From Actinomadura meyerae (GTDB taxonomy: Bacteria > Actinomycetota > Actinomycetes > Streptosporangiales > Streptosporangiaceae), in assembly GCF_900188445.1 (NCBI RefSeq), contig NZ_FZOR01000006.1, positions 124,001 through 188,000 of the forward strand: DNA of 64,000 bases. Reading direction: 5' to 3'. Made by a program: the position numbers and the translations under genes. Within the stretch, counting starts at the first letter, position 1. Each line of letters starts with the position of its first letter. The notes under the pieces were generated by a model. The model was given only the letters and a program-made list of their open reading frames with translations. It did no database searches and had not been told where the DNA came from. This document shows positions 7,310-15,631 of this stretch, in pieces.

Positions 7310-8053
7310 TTGCATTCTCTGCTTTTCACCGCCGAGACGTCGTCCGGCGGCGTCCTCGAACGCGACTTCACCGTGGACGGCGTCCCCGGCGTGCTGTGGT
7401 CGGCCGGTACCGGCCGCGCGCCGCTGGTGCTGATGGGCCACGGCGGCGGCAACCACAAGAAGTCCCCGGCGATGGCGGGACGGGCACGGCTCCTCGTGGA
7501 GGGCTGCGGCTTCCACGTCGCCGTCCTCGACGCTCCCGGGCACGGCGACCGGCCGCGCACGGCGCACGACGAGGCGGAGATCGCCGCGCTCTACCGGGCG
7601 CGGGAGGCGGGCGAGCCGGAAGGCCCGATCGTCGTCCGCTACAACGCGCACCTGGCGGAGCGCGCCGTGCCGGAGTACCGGGCGGCGCTGGACGCCCTCC
7701 AGCGGCTCCCCGAGATCGGCAAGGGCGGGCCGGTCGGCTACTTCGGGCTCAACATGGGCACGGCGGTGGGCGTCCCGCTGGCGGCGGCCGACTCCCGCAT
7801 CGGCGCAGCGGTGTTCGGCATGCACTGGCCGGACCGGCTGGCCGAGGCGGCGAGGCGGATCACCGTCCCGGTGGAGTTCGCCATGCAGTGGGACGACGAG
7901 CACATCCCGCGCGAGGCCGGTCTGGCGCTGTTCGACGCCTTCGCCTCGGCGGAGAAGACGCTGCACGCCAACGTGGGCAAGCACAAGGACCTGCCGAGGT
8001 TCGAGGCCGACAGCGCGGTCCGGTTCCTCGCGCGGCACCTCGGCCGAGGGTGA
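7310..8053 (+). CDS. Alpha/beta-hydrolase (dienelactone hydrolase-like) lacking the nucleophile serine
   Basis: This 247-residue alpha/beta-hydrolase has an oxyanion-type HGGGNHKK loop, a mid-protein DAPGHGDRP and a nucleophile elbow that reads GYFGLNMGT. The usual GxSxG serine is Asn148 (codon AAC at 7751). The candidate acid (Asp195/196) and His225 (GKHKDLP) are still present. Family members with GLSMGT at this position act as esterases or peptidases. This protein may be a non-catalytic relative or use another chemistry. The TTG start has AAAGG seven bases upstream. A strong hairpin follows the gene. Confidence 0.8.
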   Translation: MHSLLFTAETSSGGVLERDFTVDGVPGVLWSAGTGRAPLVLMGHGGGNHKKSPAMAGRARLLVEGCGFHVAVLDAPGHGDRPRTAHDEAEIAALYRAREAGEPEGPIVVRYNAHLAERAVPEYRAALDALQRLPEIGKGGPVGYFGLNMGTAVGVPLAAADSRIGAAVFGMHWPDRLAEAARRITVPVEFAMQWDDEHIPREAGLALFDAFASAEKTLHANVGKHKDLPRFEADSAVRFLARHLGRG

Positions 8054-8060
8054 CGTGACC

Positions 8061-8095
8061 GGTGCCGGCGCCCGGCCGGACCGGGCGCCGGCACC
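8061..8095 (+). terminator. Perfect 15-bp hairpin after the hydrolase gene
   Basis: Arms GGTGCCGGCGCCCGG (8061-8075) and its exact complement (8081-8095) enclose a five-base loop eight bases after the stop codon. There is no T-run, as is common in high-GC actinobacteria. Confidence 0.75.
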
Positions 8096-8162
8096 GCTGA
8101 CCTCCTGCGCTGGGCGGTGATTGCGCCTGCGGGTGATACGTCCGCGGAGATAGGGTTTCGCG

Positions 8163-9230
8163 ATGATCACGTCTGTGGGGTTCGAGAGCGCCGTCGAGGT
8201 GGGAGTCGCCGCGTTCTGCTCGGGGCCGGAGCCGCCCGGCGACGCCGACGTGCTGGAGCGGCTGACCGGGGCCGGGGTCGAACCGTGGCTGGCCGAGCGG
8301 CTGCTGGCCTTCCTGCCGATGGCGTTCACGCGGCGGCTGCTGCCGGACATCACCTACACGGACGTGGTGGCCGCCCCGAGCGGCCGGATCCGGCTGGCGG
8401 ACGAACCGGTGTTCACCGCCGCACTGGCCCGCGCGCAGCGGGCCGACCGCGGCGAGATGGAACGGATCGCGCTGCGCAGCGCCGAGTTCAACGTGATCAA
8501 CCAGGCGCTGAACGACGGCGTGCAGATGGCGGACATGGCGATCGGCGAGGTCCGGGCGCTGCGCGACCTGCCCCCGCCCGCGCCGGGCGACGGCGGGGTG
8601 CCCTGCCCGCGCGCCGTCTTCGAGGAGATGCTGCGCGGGCACGGTGCGGTGCTCGGCGGCGGGACGTCGGTCGACGCGAGGCTGTTCGTCCATCCCGCCC
8701 CGCCCGGGCTGGTGATGGGGCAGATCGACTTCGCCGTGTCGCATCCCGCGCTCGCCGCGCCGCGGCTGGTGGAGAGCTTCGCCGGGCCCGGCGCCACCTG
8801 GCGCGAGGCGATCGGCGGGGCGCTGCAGAAGTTCGAACGCGGCGCGCTGCATCCGATCGTCGAGGGGCTGCTGCGTCCCGGTGCCGCGCCCGGCCAGGTC
8901 CAGCGGGAGCGGTACGAGCATCCGTCCGGCGCGTTCGAGCTGGTGCTGGGCGCTCAGCTCACCATGTTCGCCGACCGGCCGGTGCCGCCCGCCGGGCCGC
9001 TGCTCGACCGGCTGCTGGACGCGCTGCGCTCGCAGCCCCTCACCCGGCGGGTGCACTGGATGCGCTTCTTCGTCGCCCACCACGAGGGCCGGTTGCAGAG
9101 CAACGAGGTGCTCCTGGACGGTGCGGCCTGGCCGGCGGGCGAGGCGGTCGTCGCGGGCAGCCCGGCGCCGCTGCCGGACGGGAGGGTCGCGGTGCGGCTG
9201 TTCAGCCTGCTCGTCCCCGCCGACCGGTGA
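8163..9230 (+). CDS. Hypothetical protein, possible DUF6348-like C-terminus
   Basis: This is a soluble 355-residue protein with no signal peptide or membrane segment. The C-terminal part (RRVHWMRFFVAHHEGRL, then EVLLDGAAWPAGE) resembles the end of DUF6348 proteins, where a conserved Leu-Asp-Gly/Trp pattern occurs. The N-terminal 200 residues are unfamiliar. The ATG at 8163 lacks a strong ribosome site. It stands alone between two terminated units, and no function can be assigned. Confidence 0.65.
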   Translation: MITSVGFESAVEVGVAAFCSGPEPPGDADVLERLTGAGVEPWLAERLLAFLPMAFTRRLLPDITYTDVVAAPSGRIRLADEPVFTAALARAQRADRGEMERIALRSAEFNVINQALNDGVQMADMAIGEVRALRDLPPPAPGDGGVPCPRAVFEEMLRGHGAVLGGGTSVDARLFVHPAPPGLVMGQIDFAVSHPALAAPRLVESFAGPGATWREAIGGALQKFERGALHPIVEGLLRPGAAPGQVQRERYEHPSGAFELVLGAQLTMFADRPVPPAGPLLDRLLDALRSQPLTRRVHWMRFFVAHHEGRLQSNEVLLDGAAWPAGEAVVAGSPAPLPDGRVAVRLFSLLVPADR

Positions 9231-9303
9231 GGACCGGCCCGTAAGAACCCGGTAATGGTCCGCGGTCTATCGCCGGGCGCGCACGCCGAGCAAGATCATT
9301 CGC

Positions 9304-10341
9304 ATGTCGATAAGTACGCTCTTGCGCCGTTCCGCCACCGCCGCCGCCGCGACCGCCCTGGCCGCCGCCGCGGTCACCGTGCCCGCCCACGCCGATGAGC
9401 AGGCGACCACCTACACCTATGTCGATCTCGGATCCTTGCCCGGTTACGCCTCCAGCGTCGCCAACGACGTGAACGCCGGCGGCCTGGTGGTCGGCTCGGC
9501 CGGCAATGGCGTGGTCTGGCAGGACGGGGAGATCGGCAGGCTGCCCATGCTCACCGCGCTGGGCGTCAACGACGCCGGGCGCATCGTGGGCGCCGCCTAC
9601 AGCGGTGCCTCGAACGAGCCCGCGCACGCCGTGGTGTACCGCGACGGCGAGCTGGTCGACCTCGGCGCCCCCTACGGCGGTGCGAACGGCAGCACCGCGC
9701 TCGACATCAACGAGTCCGACACCGTGGCCGGGTCGTTCAGCGAGGCCGGGCAGCCGAGCCGCGCCGCCGTCTGGGACGCCGACGGCGCCATGCGCCGCCT
9801 GCCGGGCCTCGGCGGCGTCTCCTACGGCACCGAGAGCCAGGCCACGGCGATCAACGAGAGGGGCCAGGTCATCGGCACCGCCGTGACGAAGTCGGGGGCG
9901 AATCGGGCCGTCATCTGGGAGAACGGCACGGTGCGGGACCTCGGCACCCTGGGCGGCGGCGGGTACCCCGGCACCCGCGCCATCGACGTCAACGACCAGG
10001 GCACGGTCGTCGGCGACTCGCAGAGGCTCACGGGCTACATGCACGCCGTCAAGTGGAGCGACGGGAAGATCACCGACCTCGGCACCCTCGGCGGGTCCGC
10101 CAGCTTCGTGAGCGGGATCAACAACCGGGGCCAGATCGTCGGCATCTCCGACACCGACTCCAGCGGAGGCGTCGGGCGCCGCGCCTTCATCTGGGAGGAC
10201 GGGAAGATGACCGACCTGAACAAGGTCACCGTGAACCTGCCCGAGGGGGCCATCCTCTACAACGCGAAGGCGATCAACGACGACGGCGTCATCGTCGGCA
10301 CTGGCTCGCCCCGCGCCTTCATGCTCGTCCCCAACGACTGA
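9304..10341 (+). CDS. Secreted HAF-repeat protein
   Basis: A Sec signal peptide (basic n-region, Ala-rich core, AHA-DE cleavage near residue 30) is followed by about seven HAF repeats. Each has the pattern Asp-Leu-Gly-Thr/Ser-Leu-Gly-Gly, then a Val/Ile-Asn-Asp/Glu-x-Gly-x-Val-x-Gly turn, then AVxW (for example TDLGTLGGSAS and INNRGQIVGIS). HAF repeats probably build a beta-propeller. The protein is likely extracellular, of unknown binding role. A strong terminator hairpin lies 36 bases after the stop. Confidence 0.85.
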   Translation: MSISTLLRRSATAAAATALAAAAVTVPAHADEQATTYTYVDLGSLPGYASSVANDVNAGGLVVGSAGNGVVWQDGEIGRLPMLTALGVNDAGRIVGAAYSGASNEPAHAVVYRDGELVDLGAPYGGANGSTALDINESDTVAGSFSEAGQPSRAAVWDADGAMRRLPGLGGVSYGTESQATAINERGQVIGTAVTKSGANRAVIWENGTVRDLGTLGGGGYPGTRAIDVNDQGTVVGDSQRLTGYMHAVKWSDGKITDLGTLGGSASFVSGINNRGQIVGISDTDSSGGVGRRAFIWEDGKMTDLNKVTVNLPEGAILYNAKAINDDGVIVGTGSPRAFMLVPND

Positions 10342-10377
10342 TCCGGCCCAACGACCGATCCGGCGACGCCGGCGGGC

Positions 10378-10406
10378 GGGGCGCGTCCGGTCTCCGGGCG
10401 CGCCCC
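10378..10406 (+). terminator. GC-rich hairpin after the HAF-repeat gene
   Basis: GGGGCGCG (10378-10385) pairs with CGCGCCCC (10399-10406). The stem extends inward through CCGG/CCGG with one T-G wobble and a three-base TCT loop. Confidence 0.7.
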
Positions 10407-10584
10407 GTCCGTCGTCGCCGGGGGGACGGACGGCCGGGGAGCCGCCGGAGGCGCTGGTAGGATCGGCGGCCGATGCGCGGGCGGTCGCGGTGACGCGGCG
10501 TAGAGGCCCGCCCCCGGCGCGAAAGGGCCGATCATCGCCCGGCGCGGGTTCGTCCGCCCGCACGTCCACAGCAAAGGTTCCCCT

Positions 10585-12051
10585 GTGCCGCCTGCCCCTC
10601 TTGCCGAACGTCGCGCGAAGGCCGGTGCCGTCGTCGGCGCGGTCAGGGGGCATTGGCTGTTCGCGCTGGTGCTCGTCGCCGGTGTCGTGCTGCGGGTCGT
10701 CACCATGCTGGGGTTCCGGGGCGTGCTGTGGTTCAACGACAGCTACGACTTCCTGCGGGTCGCCGACGATCCGTTCCCGCATCCGCTGCGGCCGTCCGGT
10801 TACGGGCTGTTCCTGTGGGTGCTGAAGCCGTTCCACAGCCTGGCGCTGATCACGGCGTTGCAGCATGCGGCGATCATCGGGCTGGCGGTGGCCGGCTACC
10901 GGATGCTCGTCCGCGACTTCGAGGTGCGGCGGACGTGGGCGGCGCTGGCCGTCGCGCCGATCCTGCTCGACTCGTTCCAGATCGAACTGGAGCATCTGCT
11001 CCTGTCGGACACCCTGTTCACCGTCCTGGTGCTCGCGGCGATGCTGCTGCTGGCCAAGCCGGGGTCGGCCGGGTGGCGGCGCGCTGCGGCGGTGGGCGCG
11101 CTGCTGGGGGTGGCGGCCATCACGCGGACGGTCGGGGTGCCGCTGTTCCTCGTCGCCGTCCTGTACCTGGTGGTGCGGCGGACGCGGTGGCCGGTGTACG
11201 CGGCGCTCGCGGCGGCGTTCGTGCTGCCGGTCGGCGCGTACGGCGCGTGGTTCCAGCAGGAGCACGGCCGGTTCGCGATGTCCGGGGTGGACGGCGTCTT
11301 CCTGTGGGGGCGGACGGCCGCGTTCGCCGACTGCGACGCGCACACGCCGCCCGCCGATCTGGCGAGCCTGTGCCCGTACGGGCAGAAGGGCGACCGGCCC
11401 GCGTCGTCCCACCAGATCTGGGAGGCGAACTCCCCGACCGGATGGTCCAACGGGAAGGCGTTCGACGAGGAGACGAACGCGCGCGCGCAGCGGTTCGCGC
11501 TGTGGGCGATCCGGAACCAGCCGCTCGACTACGCGCGGGTCGTGTCGTACGACTTCTTCGTCCGGACGTTCTCGTGGCACCGGTCGCAGTACCCGACGGT
11601 CGGCACCGAGGCCCGGTACCACTTCCCCACGAAGCCCACCGCGCGCAAGCCCGGCCTCCAGGTGCTCGGCGGCGGGACGCGGCGGACGGTCGTCCACGAG
11701 TACTCGCACGGCACCGGCAGGACGCACATCGTCGACCCCTACGCGGGCTTCATGCGCGGCTACCAGGAGCGTGTGAGCGTGCCCGGGACGGTGCTCGGCG
11801 TAGTCCTGCTCGCGGGAGCGGCGGGCATCGTGTGGCGGCGGGCGCGCGCGCGGACGGCGCTGTTCTGGGTGTCCGGGGTGGCTCTGCTGGCCATCCCCCC
11901 GATCACGGTCGACTTCGACTACCGCTACATGCTGCCCGCGCTGCCGTTCGCGTGCTTCGCGGCGGCGATGGCGTGGGGGCGGAAGCCGGCGGAGCCGGCG
12001 GAGGAGCCTGAGCCGGTCGAAGCCCCGGAGGCGCAGCCCGCCGGCGCCTGA
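10585..12051 (+). CDS. Multi-pass membrane glycosyltransferase-like protein (GT39/ArnT-type)
   Basis: This 488-residue protein has about 9-10 hydrophobic helices. A first periplasmic loop carries FNDSYDFLRVADDP, which has the paired acidic residues of GT-C enzymes after TM1. A large extracytoplasmic loop follows TM8 (about residues 240-390). GT-C enzymes move sugars from polyprenyl-phosphate carriers to acceptors outside the membrane. The donor and acceptor here are unknown. It starts at GTG 10585. The C-terminus is a Pro/Glu-rich cytoplasmic tail. No pathway genes are adjacent. Confidence 0.65.
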   Translation: MPPAPLAERRAKAGAVVGAVRGHWLFALVLVAGVVLRVVTMLGFRGVLWFNDSYDFLRVADDPFPHPLRPSGYGLFLWVLKPFHSLALITALQHAAIIGLAVAGYRMLVRDFEVRRTWAALAVAPILLDSFQIELEHLLLSDTLFTVLVLAAMLLLAKPGSAGWRRAAAVGALLGVAAITRTVGVPLFLVAVLYLVVRRTRWPVYAALAAAFVLPVGAYGAWFQQEHGRFAMSGVDGVFLWGRTAAFADCDAHTPPADLASLCPYGQKGDRPASSHQIWEANSPTGWSNGKAFDEETNARAQRFALWAIRNQPLDYARVVSYDFFVRTFSWHRSQYPTVGTEARYHFPTKPTARKPGLQVLGGGTRRTVVHEYSHGTGRTHIVDPYAGFMRGYQERVSVPGTVLGVVLLAGAAGIVWRRARARTALFWVSGVALLAIPPITVDFDYRYMLPALPFACFAAAMAWGRKPAEPAEEPEPVEAPEAQPAGA

Positions 12052-12136
12052 CGCCCGCCGCCTGACGTCCGGCGCCCCTTGCGCACCGCAACCCCAATAC
12101 GTGAGACTTCCTCGCATTCTGGGCGGGGAGGGGCGT

Positions 12137-13987
12137 ATGTCGCGGATCCGGTGGGACGTCCTGCTGGGCGTCGTCGTGCTGGCGGACGTGCTGCACGTCT
12201 TCCTGCCCTCGCTGATCACGCTCGTGGGCAGCGCGGGCTCCACCCCGGCCGAGGTCATGGGCGCGTACGCGCTGTCGTGGTTCGTGGCCGCGTTCCTCAC
12301 CGTCCCGCTGGCGCGGGTCGTCCCGGCGGGCAGGCTGGCGGTCGGCGGTGGAGCGTTGATGGTGGTCGCGCGGGTCGTCCTCCAGGCCGCGGACGGCGGT
12401 GACCCCCAGCTCTACGCGGCCAGCGCGGGCCTGCTCGGCGGGCTGGTGTGGCTGACCGCGACCGCCATGACCGTCCGGGACACGGCGCCGATGATGACCG
12501 GGTTCGCGGGCGGGCTCGCGGCGGCCACGGCGCTGCACGCGGCGGTCGAGGGCATCGACCTGGTGTGGCGGACGGGCCTCGTGCCGTGGATCCCGGTCGT
12601 CGCCTACCTGGGGTTGTTCGCCTTCGCGCTGGCTGGGCGGCCCGGCGAGAGCGAAGGCGGCGCCGCGCCCCGGATCTGGCTGGCGGCCGGTCCCGCTTTC
12701 CTGCTGTGGGGCATGTGGACGGGCAACGCCGCGCACGCCCAGGCCAGCGCGGGATGGCCGGGCGGTGTCGCGGCGGCGGTCGTGACGGCGGCCGCCGTGC
12801 TGTCGGTTGCGGTCGCGGCGCGGCCCCGGTTCTGGACGCGGCATCCCCTCGTCCCGACGGCGGGGCTCGTGCTGTCGGTGCTCGGGTTCGCCGCCGGGCG
12901 CGCCACGGTCGACGGCGTCCACGGCGTCTCCCCCGCCTGGACGGTGGCCGCGCAGGTCCTCGGGCAGGTCGCGCTGGCCGGGTGCCTCGGCTGGGCCGCG
13001 TCCGTCCCCGGGCCCGACCGGCCGGGACGGCGCGGGGCGGCGATGGCGGGCGGCTGGCTGCTGTTCGTCGTGCTGATGTTCGCCTACTACTCCGCCTACG
13101 ACCTCGGCACCCCGAACCGGTGGGTGCCGGTGGTGACCGCGCTCGGCATGGCCGCGCTGATCGTCCGCGCCACGCGCCCGGAGCGGGAGCAGGGGTTCGA
13201 ACGGTGGGTCGCGGGCGCTGCGGTCATCGCCGTCCTGGCGGTGGCGGCCGTTCCGCTGTGGCGCGACACGGGGCCGGACTGGCGGCCTGTCGACGACGGC
13301 GGGCTGCGCCTCGCCGCGTACAACGTGCGCATGGGATACGGCATGGACGGCACGATGACCGTCACCCGGCAGGCCGACGCCCTGCGCGCGCTCCGCCCGC
13401 ACGTCGTCGTCCTCAGCGAGGTCGACCGGGCGTGGCTTCTGAACGGCGGGCGCGACTCGCTGCGCCTGCTCTCCGAACGACTGGGGCTGCGGGCTGTCTG
13501 GGCGCCGGCGGCGGACGAGGTGTGGGGCGACGCGCTGCTCACCGACCTGCCGGTGACGTCCGTCCGGAACGTGCCGCTCGCCGAGGGCGGCCCGACGGGC
13601 GCACAGGCGCTCGCGGTCGGGCTGCGCTGGCAGGGCCGCGACATCACGGTGATCGCCACGCACACGCAGCCCCCGTCGGACTGGTCCGACCTGCGGCAGG
13701 CCGAGCAGCTCGGCGCCCTGGCCCGGGACTCCGCGCGCGACGGCCGGCAGGTCGTCCTCGCCGGGGACCTCAACCTGGAGCCCGGCTCCCGCCCCTGGGA
13801 CGTGCTGATGCGCGCCGGGCTGACGGACGCGCTCGCGCCGTCCCGCCCGTTCCCGACGACGCCCGACTCGGCGGAGCAGATCGACCATGTGCTCGTCACG
13901 TCCGGCCTGGTCGGGCGGGACGCCGCCAACCCCGGCGTCCGCCACTCCGACCACCGGCCGATCTCCGTCACACTCACCCCCAGATGA
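12137..13987 (+). CDS. Membrane-anchored endonuclease/exonuclease/phosphatase family protein
   Basis: The 616-residue product has two halves. Residues 1-380 form about ten transmembrane helices. Residues about 390-616 form an EEP (DNase I-like) domain with LAAYNVRMGYG, VVVLSEVD (catalytic Glu), THTQPP, LAGDLNLEPGS (GDxN) and HSDHRPIS (SDH). Such enzymes hydrolyse phosphodiesters or inositol/lipid phosphates, so the domain probably acts on a substrate at the outer membrane face. The ATG at 12137 has GGGAGG five bases upstream. Confidence 0.8.
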   Translation: MSRIRWDVLLGVVVLADVLHVFLPSLITLVGSAGSTPAEVMGAYALSWFVAAFLTVPLARVVPAGRLAVGGGALMVVARVVLQAADGGDPQLYAASAGLLGGLVWLTATAMTVRDTAPMMTGFAGGLAAATALHAAVEGIDLVWRTGLVPWIPVVAYLGLFAFALAGRPGESEGGAAPRIWLAAGPAFLLWGMWTGNAAHAQASAGWPGGVAAAVVTAAAVLSVAVAARPRFWTRHPLVPTAGLVLSVLGFAAGRATVDGVHGVSPAWTVAAQVLGQVALAGCLGWAASVPGPDRPGRRGAAMAGGWLLFVVLMFAYYSAYDLGTPNRWVPVVTALGMAALIVRATRPEREQGFERWVAGAAVIAVLAVAAVPLWRDTGPDWRPVDDGGLRLAAYNVRMGYGMDGTMTVTRQADALRALRPHVVVLSEVDRAWLLNGGRDSLRLLSERLGLRAVWAPAADEVWGDALLTDLPVTSVRNVPLAEGGPTGAQALAVGLRWQGRDITVIATHTQPPSDWSDLRQAEQLGALARDSARDGRQVVLAGDLNLEPGSRPWDVLMRAGLTDALAPSRPFPTTPDSAEQIDHVLVTSGLVGRDAANPGVRHSDHRPISVTLTPR

Positions 13988-14035
13988 GTACATGTACGGA
14001 TGCGGTCCGGTGCCGTGCGCCGCGACCATGAGCGG

Positions 14036-14791
14036 ATGCGCCGACTCGCGATCCTCCTGCTGCCCGTCCTGCTGAGCGCCGGATGCGGCTCCGTCCCCTA
14101 CGCCGCGGGCGGCGGGACGGCCGAGGAACGCGCCACCGAGGACGCGCGCAAGACCGCCCAGCTGGTCGGCGACAAGCTCTACACCGCCCGCGTGCGGCCC
14201 GCGCAGGACATCGCTCACCGCGCGGCGGACCTCGACGACGTCGAGGTCATGCGAGTGTCCGGGACCTCCACCGCCGGAGCGGGCGTGACCCTCGTCCTCC
14301 GGGTCCCCGGCACGGGGACCGAGGGCTGGTTCGCGCCCGGCGAGCCCGTCACCGTGAAGCGGTGCTTCCGGATGCGGTTCTCGACGACCACGGAATTCCG
14401 CCACTACGGCACCCGGGAGGTCGCCTGCCCGGCCGGGGAGCCGCTGAAGTTCAAGCCGTGGCCGAAGACGCCCGAGCTTCCCTACGAGAAGCTGCGCAAG
14501 GCCCTGCCGCGCGTCCCGGCCGGAGGGCGGGCGGACGAGGCGAAGGTCCGCGCGGCGGTCGCGTCGCTGCGCCTCGACCCGGCGATCAGCAGCGAGTTCA
14601 GGGCCGAGGGCGACGCGGTCGGCCTCGTCCTCAAGGTGAAGCCGTACCTGTCGGACGCGTTCGACTGCGTCCTCGCCCGGGTCTCGCCGGGCCGGACGAG
14701 CGTCTGGGTGCCGTCACGCATCCAGCGGATGCCGGGCGAGGCGGGCTGCACCGCGTCCAACGCCCTCCACCCGATGCCGCCCCCGCACTGA
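14036..14791 (+). CDS. Lipoprotein of unknown function
   Basis: Signal peptide with lipobox LLSAGC: the protein starts MRRLAILLLPVLLSAGC, so Cys17 would be lipidated. The mature part of about 235 residues has a helical start (EERATEDARKTAQLVGDKL) and later Cys pairs (KRCFRMRF, EVACPAG, AFDCVLA, AGCTAS), which may form disulfides. The ATG at 14036 is preferred over 14000 because it places the signal peptide correctly. No family was recognised. Confidence 0.7.
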   Translation: MRRLAILLLPVLLSAGCGSVPYAAGGGTAEERATEDARKTAQLVGDKLYTARVRPAQDIAHRAADLDDVEVMRVSGTSTAGAGVTLVLRVPGTGTEGWFAPGEPVTVKRCFRMRFSTTTEFRHYGTREVACPAGEPLKFKPWPKTPELPYEKLRKALPRVPAGGRADEAKVRAAVASLRLDPAISSEFRAEGDAVGLVLKVKPYLSDAFDCVLARVSPGRTSVWVPSRIQRMPGEAGCTASNALHPMPPPH

Positions 14792-14844
14792 CACGCCCGC
14801 CCGCACCGAAGCCCACCCCGCACCGAGACCCGCCACGCCGCGGG

Positions 14845-15189
14845 CTAAGCCTCGCCGAGGCGGGCGGCGGCGACCTTCTTCGGGACGACCATCCGCCACG
14901 CCTCCATGACCAGTTCCCGCATCTCGGGCTCGTCGAGGGCGGCCGTCCAGCACTCCACCCAGTTGAACCGCATGTCGGATTCGCGGGGCAGGTGGAACTT
15001 CTCCGGCTCGGACGCCACCAGCGCGGCGCGCTCCTCCTTGGGGAACGCGAAACCCATCTCGGTCTCGTCCCGGGAGAAGGCGACGTAGACGATGGAGCCG
15101 ACCCGGAACTTCACCCGGTCGCGGATGAGGTGCTCCGTCGTGCGGGGCAGGGTCATCGCGAGCGCCCGCACCTGCTCGACTGTGATCAT
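14845..15189 (-). CDS. MmcQ/YjbR-family protein
   Basis: The 114-residue protein has the MmcQ/YjbR (CyaY-like fold) pattern: VRALAMTLPRTTEH, KFRVGSIVYVAFSRDE, GFAFPKEERAALV, NWVECW and a C-terminal MVVPKKVAA. Members are small, possibly DNA-binding, proteins of unclear function. AGGAGG is two bases from the first ATG and five from the second (15189), so the second is preferred. It is divergent from the conflict operon. Confidence 0.8.
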   Translation of the reverse strand: MITVEQVRALAMTLPRTTEHLIRDRVKFRVGSIVYVAFSRDETEMGFAFPKEERAALVASEPEKFHLPRESDMRFNWVECWTAALDEPEMRELVMEAWRMVVPKKVAAARLGEA

Positions 15190-15273
15190 CATGTCCTCCT
15201 GTGGCCCCGTTTCCCCCAGCAAAGCACCCGGCTCCGACGATCTTGTTAGATTTGCGTGCGTGAGGGGGCGGTC

Positions 15274-15624
15274 GTGAACGAACTGGTGCGCTGGCAGACC
15301 GAGCACGGGACGATCGTCGTGGAGAGCGACGACCGCGAGCCCGGCTTCCGGTCGGTCTCCCGGAGCGGCGAGATCTTCCACGACGCGGCCGGCCGGTTCG
15401 AGGACGCCTTCCACAACGTCCGGGAGGCGGCCCAGTCGGCGCTCGCGGCGCTGCGCGGCGGCGACCTGAACCCGGACGCGGTCGAGCTGGAGTTCGGCGT
15501 CAAGCTCAACGCGGCGGCAGGGGCCGTCATCGCGAAGACGTCCGTCGAGGGGCATCTCAAGGTCAAGATGACCTGGGGGCAGCCGAGCCCGCCGGCCGGT
15601 GGCGCGGCCGGGGAGGAGGCGTAG
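15274..15624 (+). CDS. CU044_2847-family protein (trypsin-co-occurring domain)
   Basis: This 116-residue protein has VRWQTEHGTIVVESDD, a central helix (FEDAFHNVREAAQSALAAL) and a C-terminal strand block (VELEFGVKLNAAAGAVIAK, GHLKVKMTW). That matches the CU044_2847/trypsin-co-occurring family. The gene sits seven bases upstream of a trypsin-like gene, exactly as the family name predicts. Members are thought to regulate or tether the protease in NTP-dependent conflict systems. GTG 15274 has GAGGGGG just upstream. It is the first gene of the four-gene VMAP operon. Confidence 0.85.
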   Translation: MNELVRWQTEHGTIVVESDDREPGFRSVSRSGEIFHDAAGRFEDAFHNVREAAQSALAALRGGDLNPDAVELEFGVKLNAAAGAVIAKTSVEGHLKVKMTWGQPSPPAGGAAGEEA

Positions 15625-15631
15625 CCGGGTC

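Noticed and set aside
13988..13997. GTACATGTAC palindrome as an operator of the lipoprotein gene
   Set aside because: It is only ten bases, expected by chance, and it overlaps the end of the upstream gene without a promoter match.
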